Below are positions 18,751 through 27,220 of a stretch of DNA of 64,000 bases, one piece after another (position 1 is the stretch's first letter; each line of letters begins with the position of its first letter). Under the pieces are notes generated by a model that was given only the letters and a program-made list of their open reading frames with translations, made no database searches and was not told the DNA's origin. A program made the position numbers and the translations under genes. The stretch is from Roseateles_B flavus (GTDB lineage: Bacteria; Pseudomonadota; Gammaproteobacteria; Burkholderiales; Burkholderiaceae_C), in assembly GCF_039872765.1 (NCBI RefSeq), contig NZ_JBDPZC010000009.1:62001-126000 (forward strand), read 5' to 3'.

Positions 18751-18780
18751 CGCCCCTACATCGCCCCTACATCGCCCCTG
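18751..18780. repeat. 11-bp tandem repeat (CGCCCCTACAT, about 2.7 copies)
   Basis: Two perfect head-to-tail copies and a third partial copy in the tolB-pal gap. A copy-number change by slippage is possible. Confidence 0.85.
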
Positions 18781-18790
18781 CAACGCCACA

Positions 18791-20107
18791 TCAGCGCCCG
18801 AACGGGCCCCAGGTGGGCTCGCGCACATCGGCCGTGCTGGCCACCAGCTTGGCCTTGATGCGGCCATCCAGCGTGGTGGTCATGAGCACGTCCCGGCCGC
18901 CGGCGCGGGTGGCGTAGACGATGAGCTTGCCGTTGGGCGCGAAGCTGGGGCTTTCGTCCTCGGTGGAGTCGGTGATCTTTTGCGACTGCCCGGTCACGAG
19001 GTCCATCACGCACAGGCGGAAGGTGGAGCCGCCCTCGCGGGTGATGAAGGCCAGGGTCTTGCCGTCCGGGCTGATGGCGGGGCTGATGTTGTAGCTGCCG
19101 CTGAAGGTGACGCGCTCGGCCTCGCCGCCGTTGGCGGGCATGCGGTAGATCTGCGGCGCGCCGCCGCGGTCGCTGACGAAGTAGATCTGCGTGCCGTCGG
19201 GGCTGTAGACCGGCTCGGTGTCGATGGCGCGGGTCTGGCTGAGGCGCTTGGGATCACCGCCATTGCGGCTGATGGTGAAGAGCTGCGAGCCGCCGGCCAG
19301 GGACAGGGTGAGGGCCAGTCGTTGCCCGTCGGGCGAGAAGGCCGGCGCGCTGTTGGAGCCGCGGAAGTCCGCCAGCACGCGGCGGCGGCCGGTGGAGAGG
19401 TCCTGCAGCCAGACGACGGCCTTGCGGGACTCGAAGGACACATAGGCGATCTCGCGCCCTTCCGGCGACCAGGCCGGCGAGATGATGGGCTCCGGACTGT
19501 TGAGAGCGACCTGCCCGCCCTCGCCGTCGGCATCGGTGATGCGCAGCTGGTAGCGCGGACCGGTCTTGGTGACGTAGGCCATGCGGGTGGCGAAGACGCC
19601 GCGGTCGCCGGTGAGCTTCTGGTAGATGCTGTCGGCGATGCGGTGCGCGGCCAGACGCACATCATCGGCATGCACGGCCTGCGCCTCGCCGCCCTGGTCC
19701 TGGCCGCGGACCACGTCCCAGAGCTTGTAGCGCACGTCCAGGCGGCCGTCGGCCAGGCGGGCCACGGAGCCGGCGGCCAGGGCATCGGCCTGCTTGCCGC
19801 GCCACTCGTTGAAATTGGGGCTGATGGTTTCGGAGAGGCCAGCAGGCGCCGCGATCATGCGGAACTGGCCGCTGCGCTCCAGGTCGGCCCGCACGATGCC
19901 GGCCACCGACTGGCCGGCCATGGCCTCGTCACGGAAATCGGCAATGGCGATGGGCAGCTGCGTGCCGCCCACACCGGAGATCTCGACGCGGAACTGCGCC
20001 AGGGCCGGGAAGCTGAAGGCTGCCGCCGCGGAGGCCGCGGAAGAGACCAGCAGGCTGCGGCGCAGCGGATTGCTCAGGGGCTGGGCGGGCGTGGTGAGGC
20101 GATTCAT
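18791..20107 (-). CDS. tolB: Tol-Pal translocation protein TolB
   Basis: A periplasmic beta-propeller that links TolA and Pal. The product is about 438 residues from MNRLTTPA; a further ATG six codons upstream is possible. The signal region NPLRRSLLVSSAASAAAAF has paired arginines, so Tat export is possible. Residues of about 30-160 form the TolB N domain. The rest holds WD40-like repeats, seen as recurring SPDG(x)L/I blocks (AFSPDGQRLALT, VYSPDGTQIYFVSD, AISPDGKTLAFI). The gene directly upstream is rng, not tolA, so tolQRA must be elsewhere. Confidence 0.96.
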   Translation of the reverse strand: MNRLTTPAQPLSNPLRRSLLVSSAASAAAAFSFPALAQFRVEISGVGGTQLPIAIADFRDEAMAGQSVAGIVRADLERSGQFRMIAAPAGLSETISPNFNEWRGKQADALAAGSVARLADGRLDVRYKLWDVVRGQDQGGEAQAVHADDVRLAAHRIADSIYQKLTGDRGVFATRMAYVTKTGPRYQLRITDADGEGGQVALNSPEPIISPAWSPEGREIAYVSFESRKAVVWLQDLSTGRRRVLADFRGSNSAPAFSPDGQRLALTLSLAGGSQLFTISRNGGDPKRLSQTRAIDTEPVYSPDGTQIYFVSDRGGAPQIYRMPANGGEAERVTFSGSYNISPAISPDGKTLAFITREGGSTFRLCVMDLVTGQSQKITDSTEDESPSFAPNGKLIVYATRAGGRDVLMTTTLDGRIKAKLVASTADVREPTWGPFGR

Positions 20108-20189
20108 CGGCGATTCGGCGTTCAATCAAGACAGGCCGCCCGGCTGGCGGCCCGCCGATTGTGCCGCAGGGCAAAGACCCTGCCGATGA

Positions 20190-21671
20190 TCACAGCAGCA
20201 CGATGTCGTAGTGCTCGGTCTGGTTGGTGGGCTCGGCGGTCAGGGAGATGGGCTTGCCGATGAAGTCGGACAGGCCGGCCAGGTGCTGACTCTCCTCGTC
20301 CAGCAGCATCTCGACCACATTGGCCGCGGCCACCACGCGGAACTCCTTGGGCGAGAACTGGCGGGCCTCGCGCAGGATCTCGCGCATGATGTCGTAGCAG
20401 ACCGAGCGCGCGGTCTTGACCTGCCCGCGGCCCTCGCAGGTCGGGCAGGGCTCGCACAGCATGCGGGCCAGGGACTCGCGGGTGCGCTTGCGGGTCATCT
20501 CCACCAGGCCCAGCTGGGTGAAGCCACCCACGGTGACCTTGGTGCGGTCCTTGGCCAGCTGCTTGCGGAACTCCGACAGCACCGAGGCGCGGTGCTCCTC
20601 GCGGGTCATGTCGATGAAGTCCACGATGATGATGCCGCCCAGGTTGCGCAGGCGCAGCTGGCGGGCGATGGCGCCGGCCGCCTCCAGATTGGTCTTGAAG
20701 ATGGTGTCGTCGAAGTTGCGCGCGCCGACGAAGCCGCCGGTGTTGACGTCGATGGTCGTCATCGCCTCGGTCTGGTCGATGATCAGGTAGCCGCCGGACT
20801 TCAGGTCCACGCGGCGCGCCAGGGCGCGGTCGATCTCGCCGTCGATGTTGTAGAGGTCGAAGATGGGGCGCTCGCCGCGGTAGTGCTCCAGCTTGGCCAC
20901 GGCGGCGGGCATGTAGGTCTCGCCGAAGCCGTGCAGCACCTCGTACTGCATGCGGGAGTCGATGCGGATGGAGCCGGTGCGCTCGCTGACCAGGTCACGC
21001 AGCACGCGCTCGACCAGGCTCAGGTCCTGGTGCAGCAGGGTGCCGGGCGGCGAGCGGAAGCTGCGCTCGCGGATGGTCGCCCAGGTCTTGCGCAGATAGG
21101 CGATGTCCGAGCCGAGCTCCTCATCACTGGCGTCCTCGGCATTGGTGCGCAGGATGAAGCCGCCACCGCCGCCCTCCTCCGCCTTGCCCACCAGGGCCTG
21201 CATGCGCTGGCGCAGCTGCTCGCGGGCCTCGGGCGAGCCGATCTTCTGCGAGATGCCGATGTGCTCGTCCTGCGGCAGGTGCACCAGCATGCGGCCGGCG
21301 ATGGAGATCTGCGTGGACAGCCGCGCGCCCTTGGTGCCGATGGGGTCCTTGATCACCTGCACTGTCAAGGCCTGACCCTCGAAGACCAGGCGCTCGATGG
21401 GCGTGGGCGTGCCGTTCTCGGCATGGTGGCCGCGACCGGCCTGGCCGGCGATGTGGAGGTCGGCCACGTGCAGGAAGGCGGCGCGCTCCAGGCCGATGTC
21501 GATGAAGGCGGACTGCATGCCCGGCAGCACGCGCGCCACACGGCCCGAATAGACGTTGCCGACCAGGCCGCGTTCCAGGGTCCGCTCGACGTGCAGCTCC
21601 TGCACGGCGCCGTTCTCGACCACGGCGACGCGGGTCTCCTGGGGAGACCAGTTGATGAGGATATCTTCCAT
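20190..21671 (-). CDS. rng: ribonuclease G
   Basis: An endonuclease that trims the 5' end of 16S rRNA and takes part in mRNA turnover. The 493-residue product starts at MEDILINWSPQETRVAVVE, the usual N terminus; the long upstream extension is a maf shadow. An S1-like RNA-binding domain (about 38-120) is followed by the RNase E/G catalytic core with TTIDVNTGGFVG (Asp ligand) and IIIVDFIDM, and the zinc-link motif CPTCEGRG near residue 405. There is no C-terminal scaffold, which distinguishes it from RNase E. It follows maf after 139 nt. Confidence 0.95.
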   Translation of the reverse strand: MEDILINWSPQETRVAVVENGAVQELHVERTLERGLVGNVYSGRVARVLPGMQSAFIDIGLERAAFLHVADLHIAGQAGRGHHAENGTPTPIERLVFEGQALTVQVIKDPIGTKGARLSTQISIAGRMLVHLPQDEHIGISQKIGSPEAREQLRQRMQALVGKAEEGGGGGFILRTNAEDASDEELGSDIAYLRKTWATIRERSFRSPPGTLLHQDLSLVERVLRDLVSERTGSIRIDSRMQYEVLHGFGETYMPAAVAKLEHYRGERPIFDLYNIDGEIDRALARRVDLKSGGYLIIDQTEAMTTIDVNTGGFVGARNFDDTIFKTNLEAAGAIARQLRLRNLGGIIIVDFIDMTREEHRASVLSEFRKQLAKDRTKVTVGGFTQLGLVEMTRKRTRESLARMLCEPCPTCEGRGQVKTARSVCYDIMREILREARQFSPKEFRVVAAANVVEMLLDEESQHLAGLSDFIGKPISLTAEPTNQTEHYDIVLL

Positions 21672-21754
21672 AGCTTGGGCTCCAGCGCTCGCGCCAGCGG
21701 TGAGTCCCACCGTTGGCGCCAGCGTTCGAGGCGGCAGGGCTGGCATCGGGCGAC

Positions 21755-21769
21755 GCAAGACCTGACCCC
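21755..21769 (+). repeat. intergenic copy of dispersed 15-mer GCAAGACCTGACCCC
   Basis: It lies between maf and rng. It is the reference copy; related copies are at 17209, 38693 and 38716, with coding matches at 10568 and 25008. Confidence 0.6.
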
Positions 21770-21810
21770 CATCATGCCAGGCCCCGCGGGCCTGCTTCCG
21801 CGGGTCTCCG

Positions 21811-22413
21811 TCAGGCCGTGATGCCGAAGTCCGCCAGCAGCCCGGCGGTCTCGTACAGGGGCAGGCCCATGATGCCTGAATAGCTGCCGCTGATGTGGGA
21901 AATCCAGGCGGCGGCCTGGCTCTGGATGGCATAGGCGCCGGCCTTGCCCATGGGCTCGCCGCTGTCGGCGTAGCGGCGTAGCGCGGCGTCCTCGACCGGG
22001 GCGAAGCGCACCGTCGAGACATTCAGGCGCAGCAGGCGCCGCGCGCCCTCGCCCACGGCCACGGCCGTCAGCACGCGGTGCTCCTGGCCGCTGAGCAGGC
22101 GCAGCGTGGCCAGGGCGTCGGCCGCGTCGGCGGGCTTGCCCAGGATGCGCGAGCCCAGGGCCACCGTGGTGTCCGAGCACAGCACCGGTGCCACGGGCAG
22201 ACCGCGGCGCTGCAGGCGCGCGAGGGCCGCGTCCAGCTTTGCCAGGGTCACGCGCTGGACGTAGGCGTCCGGGCTCTCGCCCTCACGCTCGGCCTCCAGC
22301 GCCTCGGCGTCCTCGTCGGCGCCGGGCAGCAGCAGCTCGTGCCGCACGCCGATCTGTTCCAGCAGCTGGCGGCGGCGCGGGCTCTGGGACGCCAGGTAGA
22401 TGAAGTCAGCCAT
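21811..22413 (-). CDS. Maf-like nucleoside triphosphate pyrophosphatase
   Basis: A house-cleaning enzyme hydrolysing non-canonical or excess NTPs (dTTP/UTP in the YhdE subgroup) to NMP and PPi. The 200-residue protein opens with FIYLASQSPRRRQLLEQIGV, the phosphate-binding signature. The catalytic Asp is in LCSDTTVAL near residue 81, followed by GKPADAADA and later the GSYSGIMGLPLYETAGLL motif. It sits between rlmH and rng, 7 nt after the rlmH stop, as in many proteobacteria where maf, rlmH, rsfS and nadD travel together. Confidence 0.94.
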   Translation of the reverse strand: MADFIYLASQSPRRRQLLEQIGVRHELLLPGADEDAEALEAEREGESPDAYVQRVTLAKLDAALARLQRRGLPVAPVLCSDTTVALGSRILGKPADAADALATLRLLSGQEHRVLTAVAVGEGARRLLRLNVSTVRFAPVEDAALRRYADSGEPMGKAGAYAIQSQAAAWISHISGSYSGIMGLPLYETAGLLADFGITA

Positions 22414-22420
22414 GCCGGCC

Positions 22421-22888
22421 TTACTCGCGGTGATAGGGATGCCCTTCCATCACGGACCAGGCCCGGTACAGGGCCTCGGCCAGCAGCACGCGCACGAAGG
22501 CGTGCGGCAGCGTGAGGTCGGAGAGGCGCAGCAGCTCGTCGGCCTTGCCCTTGAGATCGGGATGCAGGCCGTCCGGGCCGCCGATGAAGATGGCCACATC
22601 GCGACCGTCTCCCTTCCAGCGTTCCAGGCGTTCGGCCAGCTGCTTGGTGGTGACGCGATCCCCGCGCTCATCGAGCACGATGCGCCGCACGCTCTTGGGC
22701 AGGGCCGCTTCCAGGCGCTGCCCTTCGGCGGCCATCAGCTGCTCGGCGCTCTTGCCGCCCCGGGGCTCGGCCTTGACGGCCTTGAGCTCCAGGCGCATTT
22801 CCGGGGGGAAACGCTTGGCGAAGTCTTCGTAGGCCTCGTCCGCCCAGCCGGGCTGGCGCTGGCCCACGGCCATCAGCAGGAGGCGCAT
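22421..22888 (-). CDS. rlmH: 23S rRNA (pseudouridine1915-N3)-methyltransferase RlmH
   Basis: A SPOUT methyltransferase that methylates pseudouridine 1915 in helix 69 of the assembled 70S ribosome. The 155-residue product shows MRLLLMAVGQR, LDERGDRVTTKQLAERL, the SAM-binding knot FIGGPDGLHPDLKGKAD near 103-119 and LPHAFVRVLLAEALYRAWSVMEGHPYHRE at the C terminus. It starts 3 nt after the rsfS stop and was probably translated from the same message. Confidence 0.97.
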   Translation of the reverse strand: MRLLLMAVGQRQPGWADEAYEDFAKRFPPEMRLELKAVKAEPRGGKSAEQLMAAEGQRLEAALPKSVRRIVLDERGDRVTTKQLAERLERWKGDGRDVAIFIGGPDGLHPDLKGKADELLRLSDLTLPHAFVRVLLAEALYRAWSVMEGHPYHRE

Positions 22889-22891
22889 GCC

Positions 22892-23662
22892 TTACTTGGC
22901 AGACTTCTTGGCGGCCGGCTTCTTGGCGGCGGGCTTGGCTGCGGACTTGACCGGGGCGCGCTTGGCAGCCGGCTTGGCCGCAGCCTTCACCGGCGCCTTC
23001 TTGGCCGCCGGCTTCTTGGTGCCGACCTTGACCGTCACGGCTTCCTTGGTGCGCGGGCTCAGCTCGGTGCTGCGGCGCTTGGCAGGGGCCTTGGCGGCGG
23101 TCTTGGTGGCCGCGGCCTTCGTGCCCGTGGTCTTGGTGGCGGCCTTCTTCGCCACCACGGTCTTGGTGGCCGCCTTCTTGGCAGCCGGCTTCTTCACCGC
23201 GGCCTTCATGCCTTCGGTTTCCTCGCTGACGGCTTTGGCGGCGGGCTTCTTCGCGGACTTCTTGGCCGGCTTGGCCTCGCTGGCGTCTTCCGAGGCCTTC
23301 ACCAGCTTGGTCTCGCCGCTGGCGACCTTGAGCTTGACGGGCTTCTCGCCCCAGATCTCCTCGAGGTGGTAGTACTCGCGGATGGCGGGCTGCATCACGT
23401 GCACGACGGCGGCGCCGCAGTCCACGATGATCCATTCGCCGTTGTCCTCACCCTCGGTGCGCATCACTTCCATGCCGCGACCCTTGACGGTCTCGCGCAC
23501 GCTGGACGCCAGGGCCTTGGTCTGACGGTTGCTGGTGCCAGAGGCGATGATCACGCGCTCGAACAGGGGCGAGAGGTGCTCCGTGTTGAACACGACGATG
23601 TCTTGCGCCTTGACGTCTTCCAAACCATCGACGATGGCACGCTGCAGTTTACGAATGTCCAT
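22892..23662 (-). CDS. rsfS: ribosomal silencing factor RsfS with long histone-H1-like C-terminal tail
   Basis: RsfS binds ribosomal protein uL14 and blocks subunit joining in starvation. Residues 1-115 are a standard RsfS domain (GLEDVKAQDIVVFNTEHLSPLFE, GTSNRQTKALASSV, EWIIVDCGAAVVHVMQPAIREYYHLEEIW). The family normally ends near residue 110-130. This protein continues to 256 with about 135 residues of Lys/Ala/Pro/Thr repeats (KKPAAKK, KTAAKAPAKRRS), like AlgP or bacterial H1-type proteins. The frame is continuous and the next gene starts right after the stop, so this is not a frameshift artefact. The tail may bind nucleic acid (inference). Confidence 0.93.
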   Translation of the reverse strand: MDIRKLQRAIVDGLEDVKAQDIVVFNTEHLSPLFERVIIASGTSNRQTKALASSVRETVKGRGMEVMRTEGEDNGEWIIVDCGAAVVHVMQPAIREYYHLEEIWGEKPVKLKVASGETKLVKASEDASEAKPAKKSAKKPAAKAVSEETEGMKAAVKKPAAKKAATKTVVAKKAATKTTGTKAAATKTAAKAPAKRRSTELSPRTKEAVTVKVGTKKPAAKKAPVKAAAKPAAKRAPVKSAAKPAAKKPAAKKSAK

Positions 23663-24298
23663 TCAGTGCTCGCTGTAAAGACGGTGCTGGGCAATATAGC
23701 GCGCAACCCCGTCGCCCACCATGGGCGTGATGTCCTCGCCACGCAGGCATTGCCCGCGCAGGAGGGTGGAGGAAATCTCCAGGGCCGGCATGTCCAGCCG
23801 GACCACACGATGAGCCACCGCCGCCACCTCGGGCGCCGCGCTCACCGCCTGACCCGCCCGGGCCGCGACGGCCAGGGTGAGTCGCTTCAACAGATCCTGC
23901 CAGCGGTGCCAGCTGGACAGGCGCGCGTACTGATCCTGGCCGATGACCAGGAACCACTCGCGCCGCTGTGGAAAACGCGACTGCAGCGCCTCCACGGTGT
24001 CGATCATGTAGCTGGGGCCCGCGCGCATCAGCTCGGTGGTGTCCACCACGAAGCGCGGCTCGCCCGCCACCAGGGCCTGCACCATGGCCAGGCGGTGCGC
24101 CGGCGCCGCCAGCTGGCGCCCCGCCTTCTGCCAGGGCTGGCCCACGGGCAGCCAGCGCAGCTCGGTCAGGCCCAGCTGCCGCAGGGCCGTGCGCGCCAGG
24201 CTCAGATGGGCGAGGTGCGGCGGGTCGAAGGAGCCACCGAACAGCCCCACGGGGCCGGCGAGGCCGGTGCCCGTGGTGTCGTCCGGGCTCACAGCCAT
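23663..24298 (-). CDS. nadD: nicotinate-nucleotide adenylyltransferase
   Basis: It adenylates NaMN to NaAD in NAD synthesis. The 211-residue protein has the phosphate-binding motif GLFGGSFDPPHLAHLSLA (about 18-35), LPVGQPWQKAGR, the SYMIDTVEAL block, VIGQDQYARLSSWHRW and the ISSTLLRG (ISSTxxR) signature near residue 175. It overlaps the last 10 nt of hemF, and its stop abuts the rsfS start, so the run hemF-nadD-rsfS-rlmH is probably one message. Confidence 0.97.
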   Translation of the reverse strand: MAVSPDDTTGTGLAGPVGLFGGSFDPPHLAHLSLARTALRQLGLTELRWLPVGQPWQKAGRQLAAPAHRLAMVQALVAGEPRFVVDTTELMRAGPSYMIDTVEALQSRFPQRREWFLVIGQDQYARLSSWHRWQDLLKRLTLAVAARAGQAVSAAPEVAAVAHRVVRLDMPALEISSTLLRGQCLRGEDITPMVGDGVARYIAQHRLYSEH

Positions 24299-25224
24299 AG
24301 GTGCGTGGCTTTCTCGCCCGCCCAGTCGCGGGGCCGCAGGAAATCGGTGTACAGGCGCGCCTCGGGGGTGCCCTCCTCCGGATGCCAGTCATAGCGCCAC
24401 TTCACCAGCGGCGGCATGGACATCAGGATGGACTCGGTGCGCCCGCCCGACTGCAGCCCGAACAGCGTGCCGCGGTCGAAGACCAGGTTGAACTCCACGT
24501 AGCGGCCGCGGCGGTAGGCCTGGAAGTCACGCTCGCGCTCGCCATAGGCCAGGCCCTGGCGGCGCTCGACGATGGGCACATAGGCCGGCAGGAAGGCATC
24601 GCCCACCGACTGCATCAGGCCGAAGGCCGCATCGAAGCCGCCTTCCGCGTGGTCGTCGAAGAAGATGCCGCCGATGCCGCGCGGCTCGTTGCGGTGCTTC
24701 AGGAAGAAGTAGTCGTCGCACCACTGCTTGAAGCGCGGGTAGTGTTGCGCGCCATGCGGCTCCAGCGCGGCTTGGCAGGTGCGGTGGAAGTGCTGGGCGT
24801 CGCGCTCGAAGCCGTAGTAGGGCGTGAGGTCCATGCCGCCGCCGAACCAGACCACGGGCTCGGCACCCGCCGGCAGGGCCGCGAACATGCGCACGTTCAT
24901 GTGGACTGTGGGCACGAAGGGGTTGTGCGGATGCAGGACCAGGGACACGCCCATGGCCTCGAAGGGCGCACCGGCCAGCTCCGGGCGGTGCTGGGTGGCC
25001 GACGGGGGCAAGACCCGACCCCGCACATGCGAGAAGTTGCAGCCGCCGCGCTCGAAGAGCCCGCCGTTCTCGATCAGCCGCGTCAGGCCGTCGCCCTCCA
25101 GGCGCCCGCCGGGCTCGCGCTGCCAGCCGTCGCTGAGGAAGGGCTGGCCGTCGAGCTGCTCCAGCCCGCTGATGATGCGCTGCTGCAGGCCCAGCAGGTA
25201 GTCGCGCACCAGCTGTGTGTTCAT
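24289..25224 (-). CDS. hemF: oxygen-dependent coproporphyrinogen III oxidase
   Basis: It decarboxylates two propionates of coproporphyrinogen III to vinyl groups using O2. The 311-residue product starts MNTQLVRDYLL, with ATG overlapping the preceding stop. Family blocks are GGCNFSHVRG, SATQHRPELAGAPFEAMGVSL, NPFVPTVHMNVR, WFGGGMDLTPYYG, the KHRNEPRGIGGIFFDD catalytic region and YVEFNLVFDRGTLFGL near the end. An aerobic haem route is implied; no hemN is in the window. A 15-mer resembling a dispersed repeat lies within its frame. Confidence 0.98.
   Translation of the reverse strand: MNTQLVRDYLLGLQQRIISGLEQLDGQPFLSDGWQREPGGRLEGDGLTRLIENGGLFERGGCNFSHVRGRVLPPSATQHRPELAGAPFEAMGVSLVLHPHNPFVPTVHMNVRMFAALPAGAEPVVWFGGGMDLTPYYGFERDAQHFHRTCQAALEPHGAQHYPRFKQWCDDYFFLKHRNEPRGIGGIFFDDHAEGGFDAAFGLMQSVGDAFLPAYVPIVERRQGLAYGERERDFQAYRRGRYVEFNLVFDRGTLFGLQSGGRTESILMSMPPLVKWRYDWHPEEGTPEARLYTDFLRPRDWAGEKATHLWL
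25008..25022 (+). repeat. coding match to dispersed 15-mer (GCAAGACCCGACCCC)
   Basis: 14 of 15 identical to the copy at 21755, on the opposite strand to hemF, which it lies within. The protein around it aligns to the family without an insertion, so the match may be chance. Confidence 0.35.
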
Positions 25225-25901
25225 CGCTTGGAACCTTTCAGGGTGATGGGGCTGGCCAGCTCGGGCCGCTTGCCCTTCACCGGGGCCAGGTAGTGCGCGA
25301 AGTGGGCGAAGTCCCGCTCGGGCTGGCCGCACAGCTGCACGAAATGGCTGAGGTCGACCACCTTGCGCTGGAAGTCGAAATAGGCCAGGCCCACGGGGAT
25401 GCCGGCCTGCACCGCCACGTGATAGGCACCGGAGCGCCAGCCCGGGGCCAGCGAGCGCGTGCCCTCGGGCGCCAGGGCCAGCCAGAAGGACTGCTGGCGC
25501 TGCTGTGCGGCGCGCACCTGCGCGACGGTGTCCGCCACCACGCCGTGGGCACTGGAGCGCTCCACCGCGATGCCGCCGATCCAGCGCACCCAGGCGCCGA
25601 ACAGGGGTAGCTTGAACAGCGAGTCCTTGCCCCAGAACTTCAGCTCCAGGCCCAGGCCCCACTTGGCCAGCACACCGATGACGAAGTCCCAGTTGGAGGT
25701 GTGGGGGTAGACCATGATCACCCCCTGCAGCGCGGGCAGGCCGCTGAACTCCAGGCGCCAGCCGAAGAGTCGCAGCAGGCCGCGCGCCAGGCGGCTGCCC
25801 GGCGGACGCAGGCGCGCGCCGCCCTCGATGACGCGGGGCATGCCGGGCTTGCCGTCGACCGCGCTGGGCACGCAGGCGGACACGGGAAGGGAACTGCTCA
25901 T
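25221..25901 (-). CDS. lysophospholipid acyltransferase-family protein (paralogue A)
   Basis: A 226-residue acyltransferase candidate of the PlsC superfamily. Motif I is HTSNWD (H-x4-D), motif III APEGTRS, and WIGGIAVERSS lies between. An N-terminal amphipathic/hydrophobic helix precedes motif I. The start MSSSLPVSA is chosen because it lies 11 nt from the purD stop and removes an alanine-rich shadow extension; the ribosome site is weak. The acyl donor and acceptor are unknown. It sits between purD and hemF, overlapping the hemF start. A paralogue lies at 41941-42531. Confidence 0.85.
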   Translation of the reverse strand: MSSSLPVSACVPSAVDGKPGMPRVIEGGARLRPPGSRLARGLLRLFGWRLEFSGLPALQGVIMVYPHTSNWDFVIGVLAKWGLGLELKFWGKDSLFKLPLFGAWVRWIGGIAVERSSAHGVVADTVAQVRAAQQRQQSFWLALAPEGTRSLAPGWRSGAYHVAVQAGIPVGLAYFDFQRKVVDLSHFVQLCGQPERDFAHFAHYLAPVKGKRPELASPITLKGSKR

Positions 25902-25911
25902 GGCGGCGGCT

Positions 25912-27192
25912 TCAGCGCTTGATGGCGCGATAGCCGATGTCCTGGCGGCACTGCATGCCGGCGAACTGGATGCCATGGATGGCCTGGTAGGCGCGCTGCT
26001 GCGCGGTGCGCACCGACTCGCCCAGGGCCGTCACGCACAGCACGCGGCCGCCGTTGGTCAGCAGCTGGCCGTCCTTCTCGACCGTACCGGCCTGGAAGAC
26101 CATGGCATCCTCGGTCTCGGCGGGCAGGCCGGTGATCACGTCGCCCTTGCGCGGGTTCAGCGGATAGCCCTCGGCGGCCATCACCACGCCCAGCGCCACG
26201 CGGCGGTCCCATTGCAGCTCGACCTGGTCCAGCGTGCCTTCGGTGGCATGCATCAGCACCTCGAAGAGATCGCTCTTGAGCCGCATCATGATGGGCTGGG
26301 TCTCGGGGTCGCCCATGCGGGTGTTGAACTCGACGGTGCGCGGCTGGCCGTGCTCGTCGATCATCAAGCCGGCATAGAGAAAGCCGGTGAAGGGGATGCC
26401 GTCGCGCGCCATGCCCTGGATGGTGGGCATGATGATCTCGTGCATGGCCTTGGCATGGACGTTGGGCGTCACCACCGGGGCCGGCGAGTAGGCGCCCATG
26501 CCGCCGGTGTTGGGGCCTTCGTCCTTGTCCAGCAGGCGCTTGTGGTCCTGGCTGGTGGCCAGGGGCACGACGTTGCGGCCGTCGCACAGCACGATGAAGC
26601 TGGCTTCCTCGCCCTGCAGGAACTGCTCGATGACGACGCGCGCGCCGCCCTCGTTGTGCACAACGCCCAGCTTGTTGTCCTCGAGGATCCAGTCGATGGC
26701 CTCGTGCGCCTCGGGCAGCGTCATGGCCACCACCACACCCTTGCCCGCGGCCAGGCCGTCGGCCTTGATCACGATGGGCGCGCCCTGCGCATCCACGTAC
26801 GCATGGGCGGCGGCGGCGTCGCTGAAGGTCTCGTAGGCGGCCGTGGGGATGCCATGGCGCTTCATGAAGTCCTTGGCGAAGGCCTTGCTGGATTCCAGCT
26901 GCGCAGCGGCCTTGGTGGCCCCGAAGATGCGCAGGCCGCGCGAACGGAATTCGTCGACCACGCCGGCGGCCAGGAAGGCCTCGGGGCCCACGACCGTCAG
27001 CGTGATCTTCTCGGCCTGGGCGAAGTCGGCCAGGGCCTTGACGTCGCTGAGGTTGACGTTTTGCAGGCGCGGATCCTGCGCAGTGCCGCCGTTGCCGGGG
27101 GCCACGTAGACCTGGCTCACGCGCTCGCTCTGCGAGAGCTTCCAGGCCAGGGCGTGTTCGCGGCCGCCGTTGCCGAGGACGAGAACCTTCAT
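25912..27192 (-). CDS. purD: phosphoribosylamine-glycine ligase
   Basis: The second committed step of purine synthesis: PRA + Gly + ATP to GAR. The 426-residue ATP-grasp enzyme opens with MKVLVLGNGGREHALAWKL and shows VGPEAFLAAGVVDEF, the ATP-binding stretch PIVIKADGLAAGKGVVVA, EEASFIVLCDG, the metal-binding EFNTRMGDPETQ near residue 290 and a normal C terminus. It follows yebC by 28 nt on the same strand and precedes the acyltransferase by 10 nt. Confidence 0.98.
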   Translation of the reverse strand: MKVLVLGNGGREHALAWKLSQSERVSQVYVAPGNGGTAQDPRLQNVNLSDVKALADFAQAEKITLTVVGPEAFLAAGVVDEFRSRGLRIFGATKAAAQLESSKAFAKDFMKRHGIPTAAYETFSDAAAAHAYVDAQGAPIVIKADGLAAGKGVVVAMTLPEAHEAIDWILEDNKLGVVHNEGGARVVIEQFLQGEEASFIVLCDGRNVVPLATSQDHKRLLDKDEGPNTGGMGAYSPAPVVTPNVHAKAMHEIIMPTIQGMARDGIPFTGFLYAGLMIDEHGQPRTVEFNTRMGDPETQPIMMRLKSDLFEVLMHATEGTLDQVELQWDRRVALGVVMAAEGYPLNPRKGDVITGLPAETEDAMVFQAGTVEKDGQLLTNGGRVLCVTALGESVRTAQQRAYQAIHGIQFAGMQCRQDIGYRAIKR

Positions 27193-27220
27193 GCAGACCT
27201 CCGGGTGCTCATCAGACGGC

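Noticed and set aside
22892..23320. The Lys/Ala-rich tail of RsfS as a separate H1-like gene or a frameshift
   Set aside because: The frame is continuous from the RsfS domain, with no internal start with a ribosome site, and flanking genes abut normally.
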